A stretch of 64,000 bases of DNA from Welwitschia mirabilis (taxonomy: Eukaryota; Gnetophyta; Gnetopsida; Welwitschiales), in assembly GCA_051453625.1 (NCBI GenBank), contig JBOZIK010000001.1:127064506-127128505 (forward strand), read 5' to 3'. A model generated the notes under the pieces. The model searched no databases. It saw only the letters and a program-made list of their open reading frames with translations, and was not told the DNA's origin. Position 1 is the stretch's first letter. Every line of letters starts with the position of its first letter. A program made the position numbers and the translations under genes. Shown here piece by piece: positions 24,440 to 34,899 of this stretch.

Positions 24440-25080
24440 CAACTAGTAAGACATAAACCTTCTATACATAAGTTCATATGACGAGAAACCTAGAGAGTTG
24501 CACTAAGTAGCATAGTAAGGCAAAGAACATTATTAAGTTTAGATAACCATTTTTTCCTATTAATAGAGACCAATTTTTGAAGCATCCTTTTAATTTCTTT
24601 ATTTGTATTTTTGGCTTGACCATTAGTTTATGGATGATAAGCACATGCAATTCTATGTTTAATGCTAATGGATAAAAGAAGTTTCTGAAAAAGGTAATTA
24701 ATAAAATAAGTCCCTTAATCACTAATAATGATTTTAGAAAAATCAAAATGTTGAAATATTTTAGTTTGAACAAAATTTCAAATAGTTTAGGCATCATTCT
24801 TGGTAGTAGAAACAACTTTGATCCACTTAGTAACATAATCAATGACCACTAGAATGTAATTTTTGTCATGAGAAGATGGTTTAATAGGGCCTATAAAGTT
24901 AATACCTCAAAAATCAAAAGGTTCACATTCAAGTATCAAGCATCACACCTTCTAACAAAGTTAAAAGAATCTTTAAAAAGGGTAGGCCAATAAAAACCAG
25001 AATGAAGAATTTTCATCATAGTCTTTTGGCTACTAAGGTGTCCTTCACATCTCCCACCATGATAAAGGTTAAGGATTTCT
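24440..25080 (-). pseudogene. Integrase core remnant of element C
   Basis: Minus-strand blocks are HHGGRCEGHLSSQKTMMKIL (zinc-binding and after), SGFYWPTLFKDSF, VVIDYVTKW-like and KVVSTTKNDA-like phrases, GTYFINYLF, HRIACAYHP, TNGQAKNTNKEIKRMLQKLV, and a LNNVLC segment in place of LDDALWA. These are the normal gypsy integrase order. Reading frame changes occur, and a long open frame in a shifted phase (24474-24842) is a chance overlap, not the true frame. Confidence 0.85.
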
Positions 25081-25550
25081 AAGCTTTACCATTCAAGCAT
25101 ACATTTACACATGATTTAATTTTTGCATCTTTTATAAAGTTGGGGTTCATTACACTCATAATCATCAATCTTGTGGCAAAAGGAGTTTCATTGGTTATGG
25201 TTTCAATGCTAAGGTATTTTCATGAAAATAAGGTAGTTCACAATATAGGCATACTAAGAAGTGGAATGAGTAGAAAAGATAAAATAAAGTTAGTTAATAG
25301 AAAATAATTATTCATTTGGAAAAGAGTCACTTATGGAAAGTTCATCATGAGAATAAAAGAGTTAAGATAAGTGATCTGCAATACTATTTTGTCTTCTAGC
25401 CTTATTGATGATGGTGAGATTAAATTATCACGTGAGAAAGATTCACCTAATAAATCTAGTACTAGAATCTTTCTTAGTCATAAGATAACATATGATTGCA
25501 TGATCTATGTAAACATTGATATGGAAGCCAAGAATATAGTATCTAAGATG
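25081..25550 (-). pseudogene. RNase H downstream part of element C, cut by element A
   Basis: This is collinear with D at about 49480-49860. It lies between the integrase zinc finger and the element A insertion point at 25551-25555. Few clear residues remain, so the domain assignment is mainly by collinearity. The other half continues at 32775-33180. Confidence 0.6.
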
Positions 25551-25766
25551 ATTATTGCATTGCCAATTTATAGTTATTTGATGGGTTATATGAGTTGTTT
25601 TGCAAGAATTTTATATAGGTTTTTGAGGATTTTGGAGTTACAAGAGGAAATCTCAAAAAAGTACATTTATTATTCAAATTTGACACATTTAAGGCACTTT
25701 CTAGTGAAAAGATCTTTTCATGATAAAGTGGCTAAGTTTCTCCTCAAGAAAGAAATTAAAGAAGAC

Positions 25767-25898
25767 TGTTGTCCCCTCAGTCGTCCACATGATAAGATAA
25801 GATGACAACCACTGATGTAGATTGCTGAATCATCAATTTTAGAGATATTTTATAATGTTCTATCATTCCCAAGGTCATGCAGACAATAGCCTAGATGA
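25767..25898 (+). repeat. Dyad motif, two copies in the A 5' LTR
   Basis: Copies lie at about 25767-25808 (TGTTGTCCCC, AGTCGTCCACATGATAAG, AGATGACAA) and about 25861-25898 (TATCATTCCC, GGTCATGCAGACAATAG, TAGATGA). CpG-containing half-sites (TCGTCC) survive here. Confidence 0.75.
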
Positions 25899-25993
25899 AA
25901 CTGACATGTAACTATCATCGATAGATTCTCCTAGCCATTTCGTCTATTTTTGAGGACCTAATGAGAGCGTGTAACCACACCTTCTGTTTATTC

Positions 25994-26004
25994 ATTTCTG
26001 TTGT
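25994..26004 (+). promoter_or_regulatory. Candidate LTR TATA box of element A
   Basis: CTATAAATAAGG lies about 220 bp downstream of the first dyad motif. It is conserved in the 3' LTR at about 32173-32184 with the same neighbours (TGTTGTATTC before, TCCTTCTACTC after). Position and conservation fit an LTR core promoter; function is inferred. Confidence 0.55.
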
Positions 26005-26609
26005 ATTCACTATAAATAAGGTCCCCCTTCTACTCTTTTTTCTATCTTTGTTGGACTAGAAATTCTCATAATAGGAGGTCAAAGGATGGAAGATTCATTT
26101 TGAGTATTGTAGAAAGATAAGCACTTAGCAGAGGATTATCATCTTCTATTGAGACCCAGTTGTTTTATAACCTGGATGAACATTTCTCTTTTAATATAAA
26201 TATTTTTTTTTATGTTTGCATTGTAGATCTTTTTATGACCCTTATAGTTTAATGTTGCCCAAGATCTCATGATAATTTCTTGGGTGATATAGATTATCAA
26301 AGGCAGCTCTTGTTAGCACTAAAAAGCAAATAGGATTAAGGATTTTGCATTGCATGTTAGATTTGATTGCATGTTGCACTTTGCATGTTAGTTTTAATTT
26401 TACTGACATTGCTATTTACCATTTCATGTTCTAAGATTTATTTTGCCAAAGCAAGTTAAGTTTTTTAATGGATAAACTTTAATGAGATACAACATTTGGG
26501 TAACTCCCATTATTATAGTGTAATGTATTATGCATAATATCTATTTTGACTACTAATGATAAAATCTGTTTGAATGTTAAAGCGTGCATAAATATACACT
26601 ACAAAAAAT

Positions 26610-26627
26610 TGGCGCCATTGCCAGGGA
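26610..26627 (+). other. Primer-binding site of element A (tRNA-Asp)
   Basis: TGGCGCCATTGCCAGGGA matches the 3' end of plant tRNA-Asp (TGGCGCCGTTGCCGGGGA) except for two G-to-A changes, both plausible deamination events. It lies six bases after the LTR. This is the best preserved PBS of the family in the window. Confidence 0.92.
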
Positions 26628-26886
26628 AGGCTATCAAAGGAGTACAAAGGTTGTCATTGTTCAAATAAATATTCCAATTATTTATCTGTATGACATTGTA
26701 TTTTATTAGGAGCTTTAAGTTTTTTGTGTGCTATTTTTCAGTTTCAGTCCTCGATTTTTTTTTAGTTTTTTTTGGTTTTTGGTTTTAAGTTTTAATTTTT
26801 TGTAGAAAAATAGTGTTCAATTTCATTTTTCTATTTTATTTTCAGTTTTATTTTTAGATTTTGATTTTTTATAATAAATTAGTTTC

Positions 26887-26925
26887 TGTCATCTCATCTA
26901 TCATTCCCATAATAGATAAGATGAT
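26887..26925 (+). repeat. Dyad motif in the A leader
   Basis: TGTCATCTCATC, TATCATTCCCATAATAG and AGATGATGG lie between PBS and ORF, matching the leader copies of B, C, D and E. Confidence 0.65.
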
Positions 26926-27154
26926 GGTACCTTATTTTTAATTTGTTTCTTATTATTTTCTATTTGTAGGAATTGTAGTGTGATCGGTATAGCAAAAGGC
27001 TTATCAGAGGAAAAAAAAGAACTACTGATAGAAGAAAGATATCTAAGAAGGGTAGGAACACAAACCGCAGGTGCATGCATTATTTTTTCAAACTCATTTT
27101 TTAGCACCTACCTTTTCCTTGAAATAATTTTTTCCCCTCCCATTCTTTTCAAAA

Positions 27155-27754
27155 ATGAATAGTGATAGATGTAAATACAAACCTCAAGATAAAAGTAAGA
27201 AAATAGTTGGAGAACTTATTGCTGAATTAAAAAGAAAAAAAGATGAAGATAAAAGTAACAAAATAGTTAGAGAGCTCTTAATAGAAAAAGGGATACCAAC
27301 ACAAAGAAATGTTGAGATTATGGATAGGGCCCATTCCTCTTTTCAACTAACTTATTATTTCCCCTTTTCTTTTCAAAATCAATATGAAAAATAATGAAGA
27401 AAATCTTAGGGATTCAACCTCATTCTCATTCAATCTCTTTTACCCATCTCATCCATCTCCCATAAATGAAAACTTTACTACATCTCTCAACAATGAAGAA
27501 GAGGATGGCTATTTAGATGATGATGATGAGGTGCTAGTATTAAATGAAAAAAACATTTATGAGTATCTCTATGGTGATGATCACATTTCCTCTACAAATG
27601 AAAGCAACATACAACAAAATGAAGAGGAAAGTGAAGAAGAAGAGGAGGAAGATATCATTAAGATTTTATATCATATTTCAAACTTTCACATATTTTGTAA
27701 AGATGAAGGAGTTTCACTAATATATGAAATTCAACTTTTAAAATTAATATCAAT
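27155..27754 (+). pseudogene. Acidic ORF of element A, frameshifted and running into a gap
   Basis: This is homologous to the B ORF (1287-364). The ATG at 27155 follows the same leader (GATAGAAGAAAG, CCCATTCTT). The first part (27155-27394) has two Lys-rich repeats ending SNKIVRELL and SKKIVGELI. A one-base insertion near 27385 shifts the frame, and coding resumes at 27384 with NNEENLRDSTS, shared with B. A lacks about 100 codons present in B, including the coiled-coil segment. The part before the gap is strongly acidic (EEESEEEEEED) and then reads IKILYHISNFHIF as in B. No known domain is seen. Confidence 0.65.
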
Positions 27755-28698
27755 NNNNNNNNNNNNNNNNNNNNNNNNNNNNNNNNNNNNNNNNNNNNNN
27801 NNNNNNNNNNNNNNNNNNNNNNNNNNNNNNNNNNNNNNNNNNNNNNNNNNNNNNNNNNNNNNNNNNNNNNNNNNNNNNNNNNNNNNNNNNNNNNNNNNNN
27901 NNNNNNNNNNNNNNNNNNNNNNNNNNNNNNNNNNNNNNNNNNNNNNNNNNNNNNNNNNNNNNNNNNNNNNNNNNNNNNNNNNNNNNNNNNNNNNNNNNNN
28001 NNNNNNNNNNNNNNNNNNNNNNNNNNNNNNNNNNNNNNNNNNNNNNNNNNNNNNNNNNNNNNNNNNNNNNNNNNNNNNNNNNNNNNNNNNNNNNNNNNNN
28101 NNNNNNNNNNNNNNNNNNNNNNNNNNNNNNNNNNNNNNNNNNNNNNNNNNNNNNNNNNNNNNNNNNNNNNNNNNNNNNNNNNNNNNNNNNNNNNNNNNNN
28201 NNNNNNNNNNNNNNNNNNNNNNNNNNNNNNNNNNNNNNNNNNNNNNNNNNNNNNNNNNNNNNNNNNNNNNNNNNNNNNNNNNNNNNNNNNNNNNNNNNNN
28301 NNNNNNNNNNNNNNNNNNNNNNNNNNNNNNNNNNNNNNNNNNNNNNNNNNNNNNNNNNNNNNNNNNNNNNNNNNNNNNNNNNNNNNNNNNNNNNNNNNNN
28401 NNNNNNNNNNNNNNNNNNNNNNNNNNNNNNNNNNNNNNNNNNNNNNNNNNNNNNNNNNNNNNNNNNNNNNNNNNNNNNNNNNNNNNNNNNNNNNNNNNNN
28501 NNNNNNNNNNNNNNNNNNNNNNNNNNNNNNNNNNNNNNNNNNNNNNNNNNNNNNNNNNNNNNNNNNNNNNNNNNNNNNNNNNNNNNNNNNNNNNNNNNNN
28601 NNNNNNNNNNNNNNNNNNNNNNNNNNNNNNNNNNNNNNNNNNNNNNNNNNNNNNNNNNNNNNNNNNNNNNNNNNNNNNNNNNNNNNNNNNNNNNNNNN
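27755..28698. other. Assembly gap (944 N)
   Basis: It cuts the element A ORF. The missing part corresponds to the region at the left edge of the window in element B, where bases 1-18 match the reverse complement of 28700-28717. Open frames that span the gap are meaningless. Confidence 0.95.
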
Positions 28699-30160
28699 AC
28701 CTCTTCCCTTGATAACTTCATGTGCAAAAAGTACTATCTTTTCCTCATTTGCTAAGTCAACTTTACCATGTACTTCCATTGATCGTTCTTTTAAGATTTG
28801 GGATATCTTAGAATTATTAATTGGGGAAAACCTTATCTTCTTGATCTCAATCCATGTTTTAAATTAAAAATCAAAGAGCTTCTTAGGTACATAAATCCTA
28901 TCTTAATCTCTCACCATAAGAAGTCTTTCACAAATCTTTTTCACACCTTTCATATTCAATATTAAACCTTGAATGCAATTTATGTTTTAAATCCTTCATA
29001 TCATGAGATTGATAAGAGAATATTTTTTGAGTTATATGAATTCTTTGTCTCTTACTTTAATGCTTATGAAAAAAAATTGTCATATGCTCATTTGAAAAAG
29101 CCTTGTCTTCCTAAAAATTCATATTTTAAATCAAATAATAGGAGACATTTTAGAAATCATTTAAAATTAATTTGAAAACTTTCTTTGAGTTCCCTTTCAC
29201 ATGCCTTTCATAATGATGCTCACAAAACCAAAAATTTTCAAAAGAGATCATTTTTCAATGACACTTATTATTCTTTTGTCTCTTATTTGAATTTTTCAAA
29301 ATGTGCTATCAAGGTATTATCTTTTTATTCTCTTTCCTCTCAATTGATTTTACTGAAAAATAATTGGATACCCTTCATGTTTTATTAATTGGTGAATATT
29401 TGATTTAAACCATATTTTTTTGAAAATCCTGAAACCATGTCTCTTTTTGCTTTCTTTATTTTAAAAAGTGTGTTTTTAGCTTTAGGATTTGAATAAAGTT
29501 TACTTACTTTGTTATTTTATTTTTAGTTTTTAGTTTTTAGTGTCTCTGTTTTTATTTTGTATTCTTTGTTTTATTTCTATTTGCAGTTTTTATTCTTTAT
29601 TTTATTTAAATAATATGTTGTCTCCTATGTTGTCCACATGACAAGGTGGACAATAGTCACTTTTTCTATTTTTCTATTAATTTTCTATGTTCTATTTCTT
29701 TTTTTGCTATGTGTGTTATTCTATCTGTCATCTGGATGATGATAAGGACGTCAATTAAATAAAAAGTTATTTTTGCTTTATGTTATTATGAGAAAAATAC
29801 ATTTTTATGACTCTGTTGAGATTTCTAACTTGACTACTTAAGAATTGCAGGAAGTGAATGGGCAAAAATTAAAATTTCGTGAGAAAATCATCTAACTTTT
29901 CTCTTAGACTTTTTCTTTTGAAAGATTATTATGACATTACCTGATCATCTTTCAAACTTGACTTATGTATTTATTTTCATGACTAGTCTTTTGACTTGGA
30001 CATTTTAGTGGTAAGATTGGATTCACCCAATTTTAGGACATTCACAAGTCCATGAACTTCAAATTAAAGGAAGATGCCTTATTTTTTTATGCTTTTCTCA
30101 ATGGTAAAAGGGTATTAGATTGTTTAAGAGTGTTCTTTTCTATCCTAATCTTTTTTACTT
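28699..30160 (+). other. 3' internal region of element A
   Basis: It resembles element E at about 60750-61800: shared phrases include TCATGCATTTGATAAGAGA, ATGTTTTATCAATTGGT and the later GACATTCAAATGTC-like and GGAAGATGC stretches. Two open runs at 28969-29175 and 29185-29388 are rich in Phe, Tyr, Ser, Asn and Lys and contain a loosely repeated phrase (FFVSYFNAYEK and SFVSYLNFSK). They could be remnants of a small ORF or an env-position reading frame, but I do not recognise any domain. Confidence 0.5.
29616..29754 (+). repeat. Dyad motif, two copies in the A interior
   Basis: Copies lie at 29616-29655 (TGTTGTCTCC, TGTTGTCCACATGACA, GGTGGACAATA) and about 29721-29754 (CTGTCATCTGGATGAT, AAGGACGTCA). 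The first is one of the best symmetrical copies in the window. Confidence 0.8.
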
Positions 30161-30807
30161 TCATCTTTGTCTTTTGGAGTAATTGATCATGTGGAAAATT
30201 ATTTATATTTATTAAAAAAAAGAAGAGAGAGTGAATAAAAACCATGATGTTTTATATTTCTATCTTAAAAACATGGTCACCATGATGTCTTACCGCAAGT
30301 ACACTGAGGCAAATATTTCCAAGAGGAGCCTTTGATAGTGTATATGGTAGCTATGAAAACTCCACTAGAAGGTCAGTTAACCATGCTTTGAGGGTCCTTA
30401 CTTCTCTGATAGTGGTACACTATCCTTATTATGGGTAATAAAAGTTGTATTTAAAAATTTGAGGCTATGGGATCAGTGGTGTTTCTGGTGTCATTAAAGG
30501 TATTACTTGTTTTCTAGACTCTTAGTATTTCCACATGGTTATTTTATTTCTTAAGATTTTGGTGTTTGTTTTATAGATGATGGTAGGAGAGTTCATTTTC
30601 GAGCAATTTTTTAATCTGATCATTCATTTTTTAAAGCATTTTTCTCTAACATCATCATAATCACTGCCTTATTGAATGAAATTTTTGTACATTAAGTTAT
30701 GCATTTTTCATATCAAATGATGTTATGATTACTTTCATTGGAAATTTCTAGGTTAAAATTTTAGAGTGATGAGCTGTCTTTTGTTTATATTATCTTATGC
30801 CCATTCT
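30161..30807 (+). other. Conserved 3' noncoding block of element A
   Basis: From about 30215 (residual GAAGAGAGAGTG) through 30540 the sequence matches the blocks at 23460-23610 and 47040-47320 (reverse complement) and 61970-62290. Shared phrases include ACCATGATGTC, AGGAGCCTTTGATAGTG, AACTCCACTAGA and CATGCTTTG. It has no open frame longer than chance. The (GA)n tract seen in C, D and E is almost lost here. Confidence 0.7.
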
Positions 30808-31440
30808 NNNNNNNNNNNNNNNNNNNNNNNNNNNNNNNNNNNNNNNNNNNNNNNNNNNNNNNNNNNNNNNNNNNNNNNNNNNNNNNNNNNNNNNNNNNNN
30901 NNNNNNNNNNNNNNNNNNNNNNNNNNNNNNNNNNNNNNNNNNNNNNNNNNNNNNNNNNNNNNNNNNNNNNNNNNNNNNNNNNNNNNNNNNNNNNNNNNNN
31001 NNNNNNNNNNNNNNNNNNNNNNNNNNNNNNNNNNNNNNNNNNNNNNNNNNNNNNNNNNNNNNNNNNNNNNNNNNNNNNNNNNNNNNNNNNNNNNNNNNNN
31101 NNNNNNNNNNNNNNNNNNNNNNNNNNNNNNNNNNNNNNNNNNNNNNNNNNNNNNNNNNNNNNNNNNNNNNNNNNNNNNNNNNNNNNNNNNNNNNNNNNNN
31201 NNNNNNNNNNNNNNNNNNNNNNNNNNNNNNNNNNNNNNNNNNNNNNNNNNNNNNNNNNNNNNNNNNNNNNNNNNNNNNNNNNNNNNNNNNNNNNNNNNNN
31301 NNNNNNNNNNNNNNNNNNNNNNNNNNNNNNNNNNNNNNNNNNNNNNNNNNNNNNNNNNNNNNNNNNNNNNNNNNNNNNNNNNNNNNNNNNNNNNNNNNNN
31401 NNNNNNNNNNNNNNNNNNNNNNNNNNNNNNNNNNNNNNNN
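30808..31440. other. Assembly gap (633 N)
   Basis: It lies in the 3' noncoding part of element A. Long open frames across it are artefacts of the N-run. Confidence 0.95.
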
Positions 31441-31684
31441 TTATTTTACTAATACTGGACATATTGCCTTTTCTTTGGGGGAAGGGTAGAGACCCATTTA
31501 CATGGCTCATTTTGAGGTTTTATGACATAAATTTTCAAAATTTTTCAAACACATTATGCATTATTTGTCATTTATCCATATAATGTGTTTTTATGAGCCT
31601 ATTTTATGATTTCTAGATTATCTTTTAAAAAATAAATTGACTTGCAATTATGGTTTTTCCACTTGGTTTTTGTCAGGGACTAAT

Positions 31685-31701
31685 AAAGGCTAAGTGAGAG
31701 G
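31685..31701 (+). other. Candidate polypurine tract of element A
   Basis: AAAGGCTAAGTGAGAGG lies a few bases before the 3' LTR start, preceded by GTCAGGGACTAAT. The same context ends element C (minus strand near 21850-21804) and lies at the very end of the window in element E (CAGGGACTGA). The spacer of about six bases to the LTR is unusual. Confidence 0.6.
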
Positions 31702-31707
31702 TTATAT

Positions 31708-32769
31708 TGCACTGCTAATTTATGGTTATTTGATGGGTTTTATGAGTTGTTTTTCAGGACTTTTATATAGGTTTTAGTGCAAATTTGAAGATTTTGGATT
31801 TATAAGAGGAAATCTCAAAAAAAAGCATTTATTATCCAAATTTGATGCATTTAAGATACTTTCTGGTGAATAGAGCTTTTCATGATAAAATGGCTAAGTT
31901 TCTCCTTGAGAAAGACATTTAAGAAGACCATCTTCCCCTCAGTCGTACACATGACAATACTAGACAATGACCGCTAACGTGGACTATTGACTCATCACTT
32001 TTAGAGATAGTTTGTAATGTTCTATCTTCCCCAAGGTCATCTGGATGACAACATGGATGACACTAACATGTAACTAGTACTAATAGATCCTCTCAGCCAT
32101 TTTGTCCATTTCTGAGCACCTAATGAGCGTGCATAACCACACCTTCTGTCTATCCATTTCTGTTGTATTCCCTATAAATAAGGTCCTCCTTCTACTCTCA
32201 TTTTTATCTTCATTACACCAGAAATTCTCGTGACAGGAGGTCGAAGGATGGGAGATCTGTCTTGAGTATTGTAGAAATACCAAGAACTTAGTAGAGGTTT
32301 GTCATCTTCTATTAAGACTCAAATGTTTTGTAACTTAGATGAATATTTTTCTTTTAATATCAATCTTTGTTTTATTTGTGTTTACATTGTAGATCTTCTT
32401 GTGATCCTTATAGTCTAATGTTGCCCTAGATCTAGTGACAATTTCTAGGGTGACATAAATTATCAAGGATAGCTCTTGTTAGGGCTAAATAGCAAGTAGG
32501 GTTAAGTCATTTGCATTACATGTTAGATTAGATTGCATATTGCACTTTGCATGTTAGTTTTAATTTTACTTGCATTGTTATTTACCATTTCGGGTTCTAA
32601 GATTTATTTTGTCAAAGAAACCTAAGTTTCTTTATAGATAGACTTCAATGAGATACGACATCTGGGTCACTCCCATTATTCTAGCATAATGTATTATGCA
32701 TGATATCTATTTTGATTACTAATGATAAAATTTGTTTGAATGTTAAAGCATGCATAAATACACACTGCA
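31708..32769 (+). repeat. 3' LTR of element A
   Basis: It runs from TGCACTGC to CACTGCA and pairs with 25556-26603. Differences are scattered substitutions and small indels, visible throughout, so the insertion is not recent. Confidence 0.88.
31928..32072 (+). repeat. Dyad motif, two copies in the A 3' LTR
   Basis: Copies lie at about 31928-31971 (CATCTTCCCC, AGTCGTACACATGACA, AGACAATGA) and about 32021-32072 (CTATCTTCCCC, GGTCATCTGGATGACA, TGGATGACA). The second is close to the full consensus. Confidence 0.8.
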
Positions 32770-32774
32770 ATAAT

Positions 32775-33180
32775 GATCGAGGTAAAGGATGATGACAAGC
32801 ATTTATATTTTAGTAGTACTATAGTTGAATTAGGATTTGAACAAAGTTTTACTAAGATAAGATATACTTTAAAATCATTTTTATATTTTTGGCCAAGAAA
32901 CCCATCATAATAATGTTGCTTGCATCATACATGAGTTCAAAGTCTTTANNNNNNNNNNNNNNNNNNNNNNNNNNNNNNNNNNNNNNNNNNNNNNNNNNNN
33001 NNNNNNNNNNNNNNNNNNNNNNNNNNNNNNNNNNNNNNNNNNNNNNNNATCATTTTTATATTTTTGGCCAAGAAACCCATCATAATAATGTTGCTTGCAT
33101 CATACATGAGTTCAAAGTCTTTAGTTGAATTGAGATTTGTGATAATAGGTTTAGAAGAGATTTTATTCTTAAGTGTGTTA
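32775..33180 (-). pseudogene. RNase H upstream part of element C
   Basis: The minus strand gives FELMYDASN followed by a MGFLAKN segment (about 33120-33060), equivalent to the DASD-x-A-V-G-A-V-L-G core of gypsy RNase H. A 100-N gap (32949-33048) is flanked by two identical 75-bp copies (32874-32948 and 33049-33123), so this part is counted twice in the assembly. Confidence 0.7.
32949..33048. other. Assembly gap (100 N) between identical 75-bp copies
   Basis: The 75 bases before the gap (32874-32948) and after it (33049-33123) are identical. In this diverged region that indicates the same DNA assembled twice, not a biological duplication. Confidence 0.92.
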
Positions 33181-34100
33181 AATGCAATTTAACATGAATC
33201 ATTCCAAATAAACTTAGAATCTTGTTCAAGTAAAAAGTAAAGGGGTTTACAAAAGTTGGTGTAATAGTAAATAAAATGAGGATAGAAACCAGCATAACCA
33301 AGGAATGGACTAACTTGCTTGACATTGGTTGGAGGGCTAAGGTTTTTAATGATACCAACTTTAGTAGAATCCATTTTAATCCTTTCATTAGAAATGTAGT
33401 GACCTAAAACAATTCCATTATTAATAAGGAGAAAACATTTTTCCCAGCTTAAGTGTAGGCCACTTTCTATACATTAATCCAAGACTTTCTCTAAACTTTT
33501 TATGATTTATTTAAAAGTTTCAACAAAGATGCATAAGTCACCCATAAATATTTTAATAGAATTCTCTATCATAGCAGAAATGATCCCCATCATTGCTCAT
33601 TAAAAAGTCCTAGGAGCATTGCAAATTCTAAAAGACATTCATCTAAAGGTAAAGATTCCAAAAAATGAGGCAAAAGTTATTTTTGCTTAGTCTTTACTTG
33701 CTATGTAAAGGTGGTTTTAGCGACTATATCCATTGAGACAACAGGCATGTCCTTCAATTCTATCAAGTACTTAATTAATAAAGGGTAAAGGGTAATGATC
33801 CTTTTTAGTAAGCTCATTAAGTTTTCTAAAATCAATGCACATTCTCCATTTCCCACTCTTTTTTGAAACTATTATTAAAGGGCTAACTCACTCACTATCA
33901 AATATAGCATAAATGATTCTAGCATCCATAAGTTTAATAATTTCATCTTTAGCTACTAGCTTAAGAGCTAGGTTGATCCTTTATTGAGGTTACCTAATAG
34001 GTTTAGCATTATCCTTGAGGTAGATTTTGTATTGGACTCTATAAAAAGGGAGGGCAACTAAGTCTCTATGGGTCTAAGTAAAAGAATCTTCTTTAAAAGT
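33150..34100 (-). pseudogene. Reverse transcriptase remnant of element C
   Basis: Minus-strand blocks in order are LVAKDEIIKLMDA, VSPLIIVSKKSGKWRMCIDFRKLN, LTKKDHYPLPFINQVLDRI, FRICNAPRTF, IKIFMGDLCIF (catalytic box at about 33537-33548), CIESGLHLSWEKC, NGIVLGHYIS, and IIKNLSPPTNVKQVSPFLGY with AGFYPHFI (33374-33240). This is a clear Athila/Tat-type gypsy RT and connection. The catalytic pair is Gly-Asp instead of Asp-Asp. It is comparatively well preserved in the fingers and palm but frame-broken. Confidence 0.88.
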
Positions 34101-34244
34101 CAAAAGTAAAATCATGTTGTAACCTTATTAAGGAGTAAGAAGGTTACTTATTATTAAAGGTTTCTTTAGATTATTAGATAGAAAAATGTATTTTAAACCT
34201 TTGAACAACTCCCTCAGTTCTAAGTTAGAATTTTCAAGTATCAT

Positions 34245-34280
34245 TTTATCTATCATAGGGATGACATATATGGGGTGATA
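34245..34280 (-). repeat. Dyad motif between protease and RT of element C
   Basis: TTTATCTATCATAGGGATGACA and a GGGGTGAT half-site lie where D (51154-51194) and E (60507-60542) also carry a copy, just downstream of the protease. Confidence 0.6.
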
Positions 34281-34487
34281 CTTTTTAAAAAGGTTTTCTG
34301 TCAAGTAAACATGTTAGATTTTCTCTCAGTTTAAAGATTTCTCATTATCATGCTCAAGATAGTGTATTTTAGTCAGGTCATCATATAAAGTTGGTTCATG
34401 TAGCATTATCAATCTCTTCTCAATTGGGTGATACTATAAAAATAAGGTTGGTTTGAGTTATTCTTATAAGTTAGACTCATATAATAT

Positions 34488-34880
34488 TTATTTTTTAGTA
34501 GCATAAAAAACTTGAATGGTGAAATTCTTATTACCTATACATTCCATCACTCTAGTCCTTCTGTTAATGATACAGTGGGCAGTTGTATAAAAGACTCTTC
34601 CTAAGAGTAGTTGATAACCTCCATCATATTCTACCTCAATGATAACTACATCTATGGGATAGAAGGCTTCCTTTATTTGGATGAGTAGATCCTTTATAAT
34701 TCTTAAGAATTTCTTAATTAAGATGTTAAGCAATTTTAAGATAATTCATGTAGGTTCTATTTGGTTTTTCAACCCAAGTCTCTTACATATGTGAAAAGGT
34801 ACGATGTTTACACTAGCTCCTACGTTAATTAAGCTTCTCAAATTCTTTTGTTTCCTTCCAAGGTGACACTCACTATTGTT
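34488..34880 (-). pseudogene. Retropepsin remnant of element C, catalytic Asp replaced by Asn
   Basis: The minus strand gives SLINVGASVNIVPFHICKRLGL at about 34838-34773, the active-site segment, with Asn (34824-34826) where retropepsins have Asp. Downstream is an open stretch to 34488 with KDLLIQIKEAFYPIDVVIIEVEYDGGYQLLLGRVFYTTAH, the strand and LGRxF motifs of gypsy proteases. It lies between gag and RT as expected. Confidence 0.82.
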
Positions 34881-34899
34881 TCTTGAGTCTCTTTAAATT

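Larger units (their letters stand above)
25556..26603 (+). repeat. 5' LTR of element A
   Basis: It starts TGCATTGCC and ends ACTACA just before the PBS. It aligns throughout with 31708-32769. Two dyad motif copies lie in its first third. Around 25990-26010 lies a TATAAATAAGG stretch at the same position as in the 3' LTR (32173-32183), a plausible TATA box for LTR transcription. Confidence 0.88.
25556..32769 (+). mobile_element. Element A: LTR retrotransposon nested inside element C, probably non-autonomous
   Basis: It has two LTRs (25556-26603 and 31708-32769), a well preserved tRNA-Asp-type PBS (26610-26627), an acidic ORF in gag position, a 3' noncoding region and a purine-rich tract before the 3' LTR. 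Flanks are ATTAT (25551-25555) and ATAAT (32770-32774), a likely 5-bp target duplication with one change. The C sequence on the two sides rejoins collinearly with D near 49860. No pol domain is visible, although two N gaps (944 and 633) hide part of the interior. It is the youngest layer in this part. Confidence 0.88.

Noticed and set aside
24474-24842. Long minus-strand open frame of 122 codons, leucine-rich
   Set aside because: It overlaps the integrase core, but the recognisable integrase residues (HRIACAYHP, TNGQ) lie in a different frame. The hydrophobic translation is a shifted-frame shadow.
25371-25805. Open frame of 144 codons on the plus strand
   Set aside because: It starts in antisense RNase H sequence of element C, crosses the target-site boundary at 25555 and ends in the element A LTR. 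It is an accident of two joined repeats.
27384-28779. Very long open frames on both strands around 27.4-28.8 kb
   Set aside because: Almost all of their length is the 944-N gap. Only the part before 27755 is real coding sequence.
30766-31510. Open frames of 228-241 codons
   Set aside because: They consist mostly of the 633-N gap.
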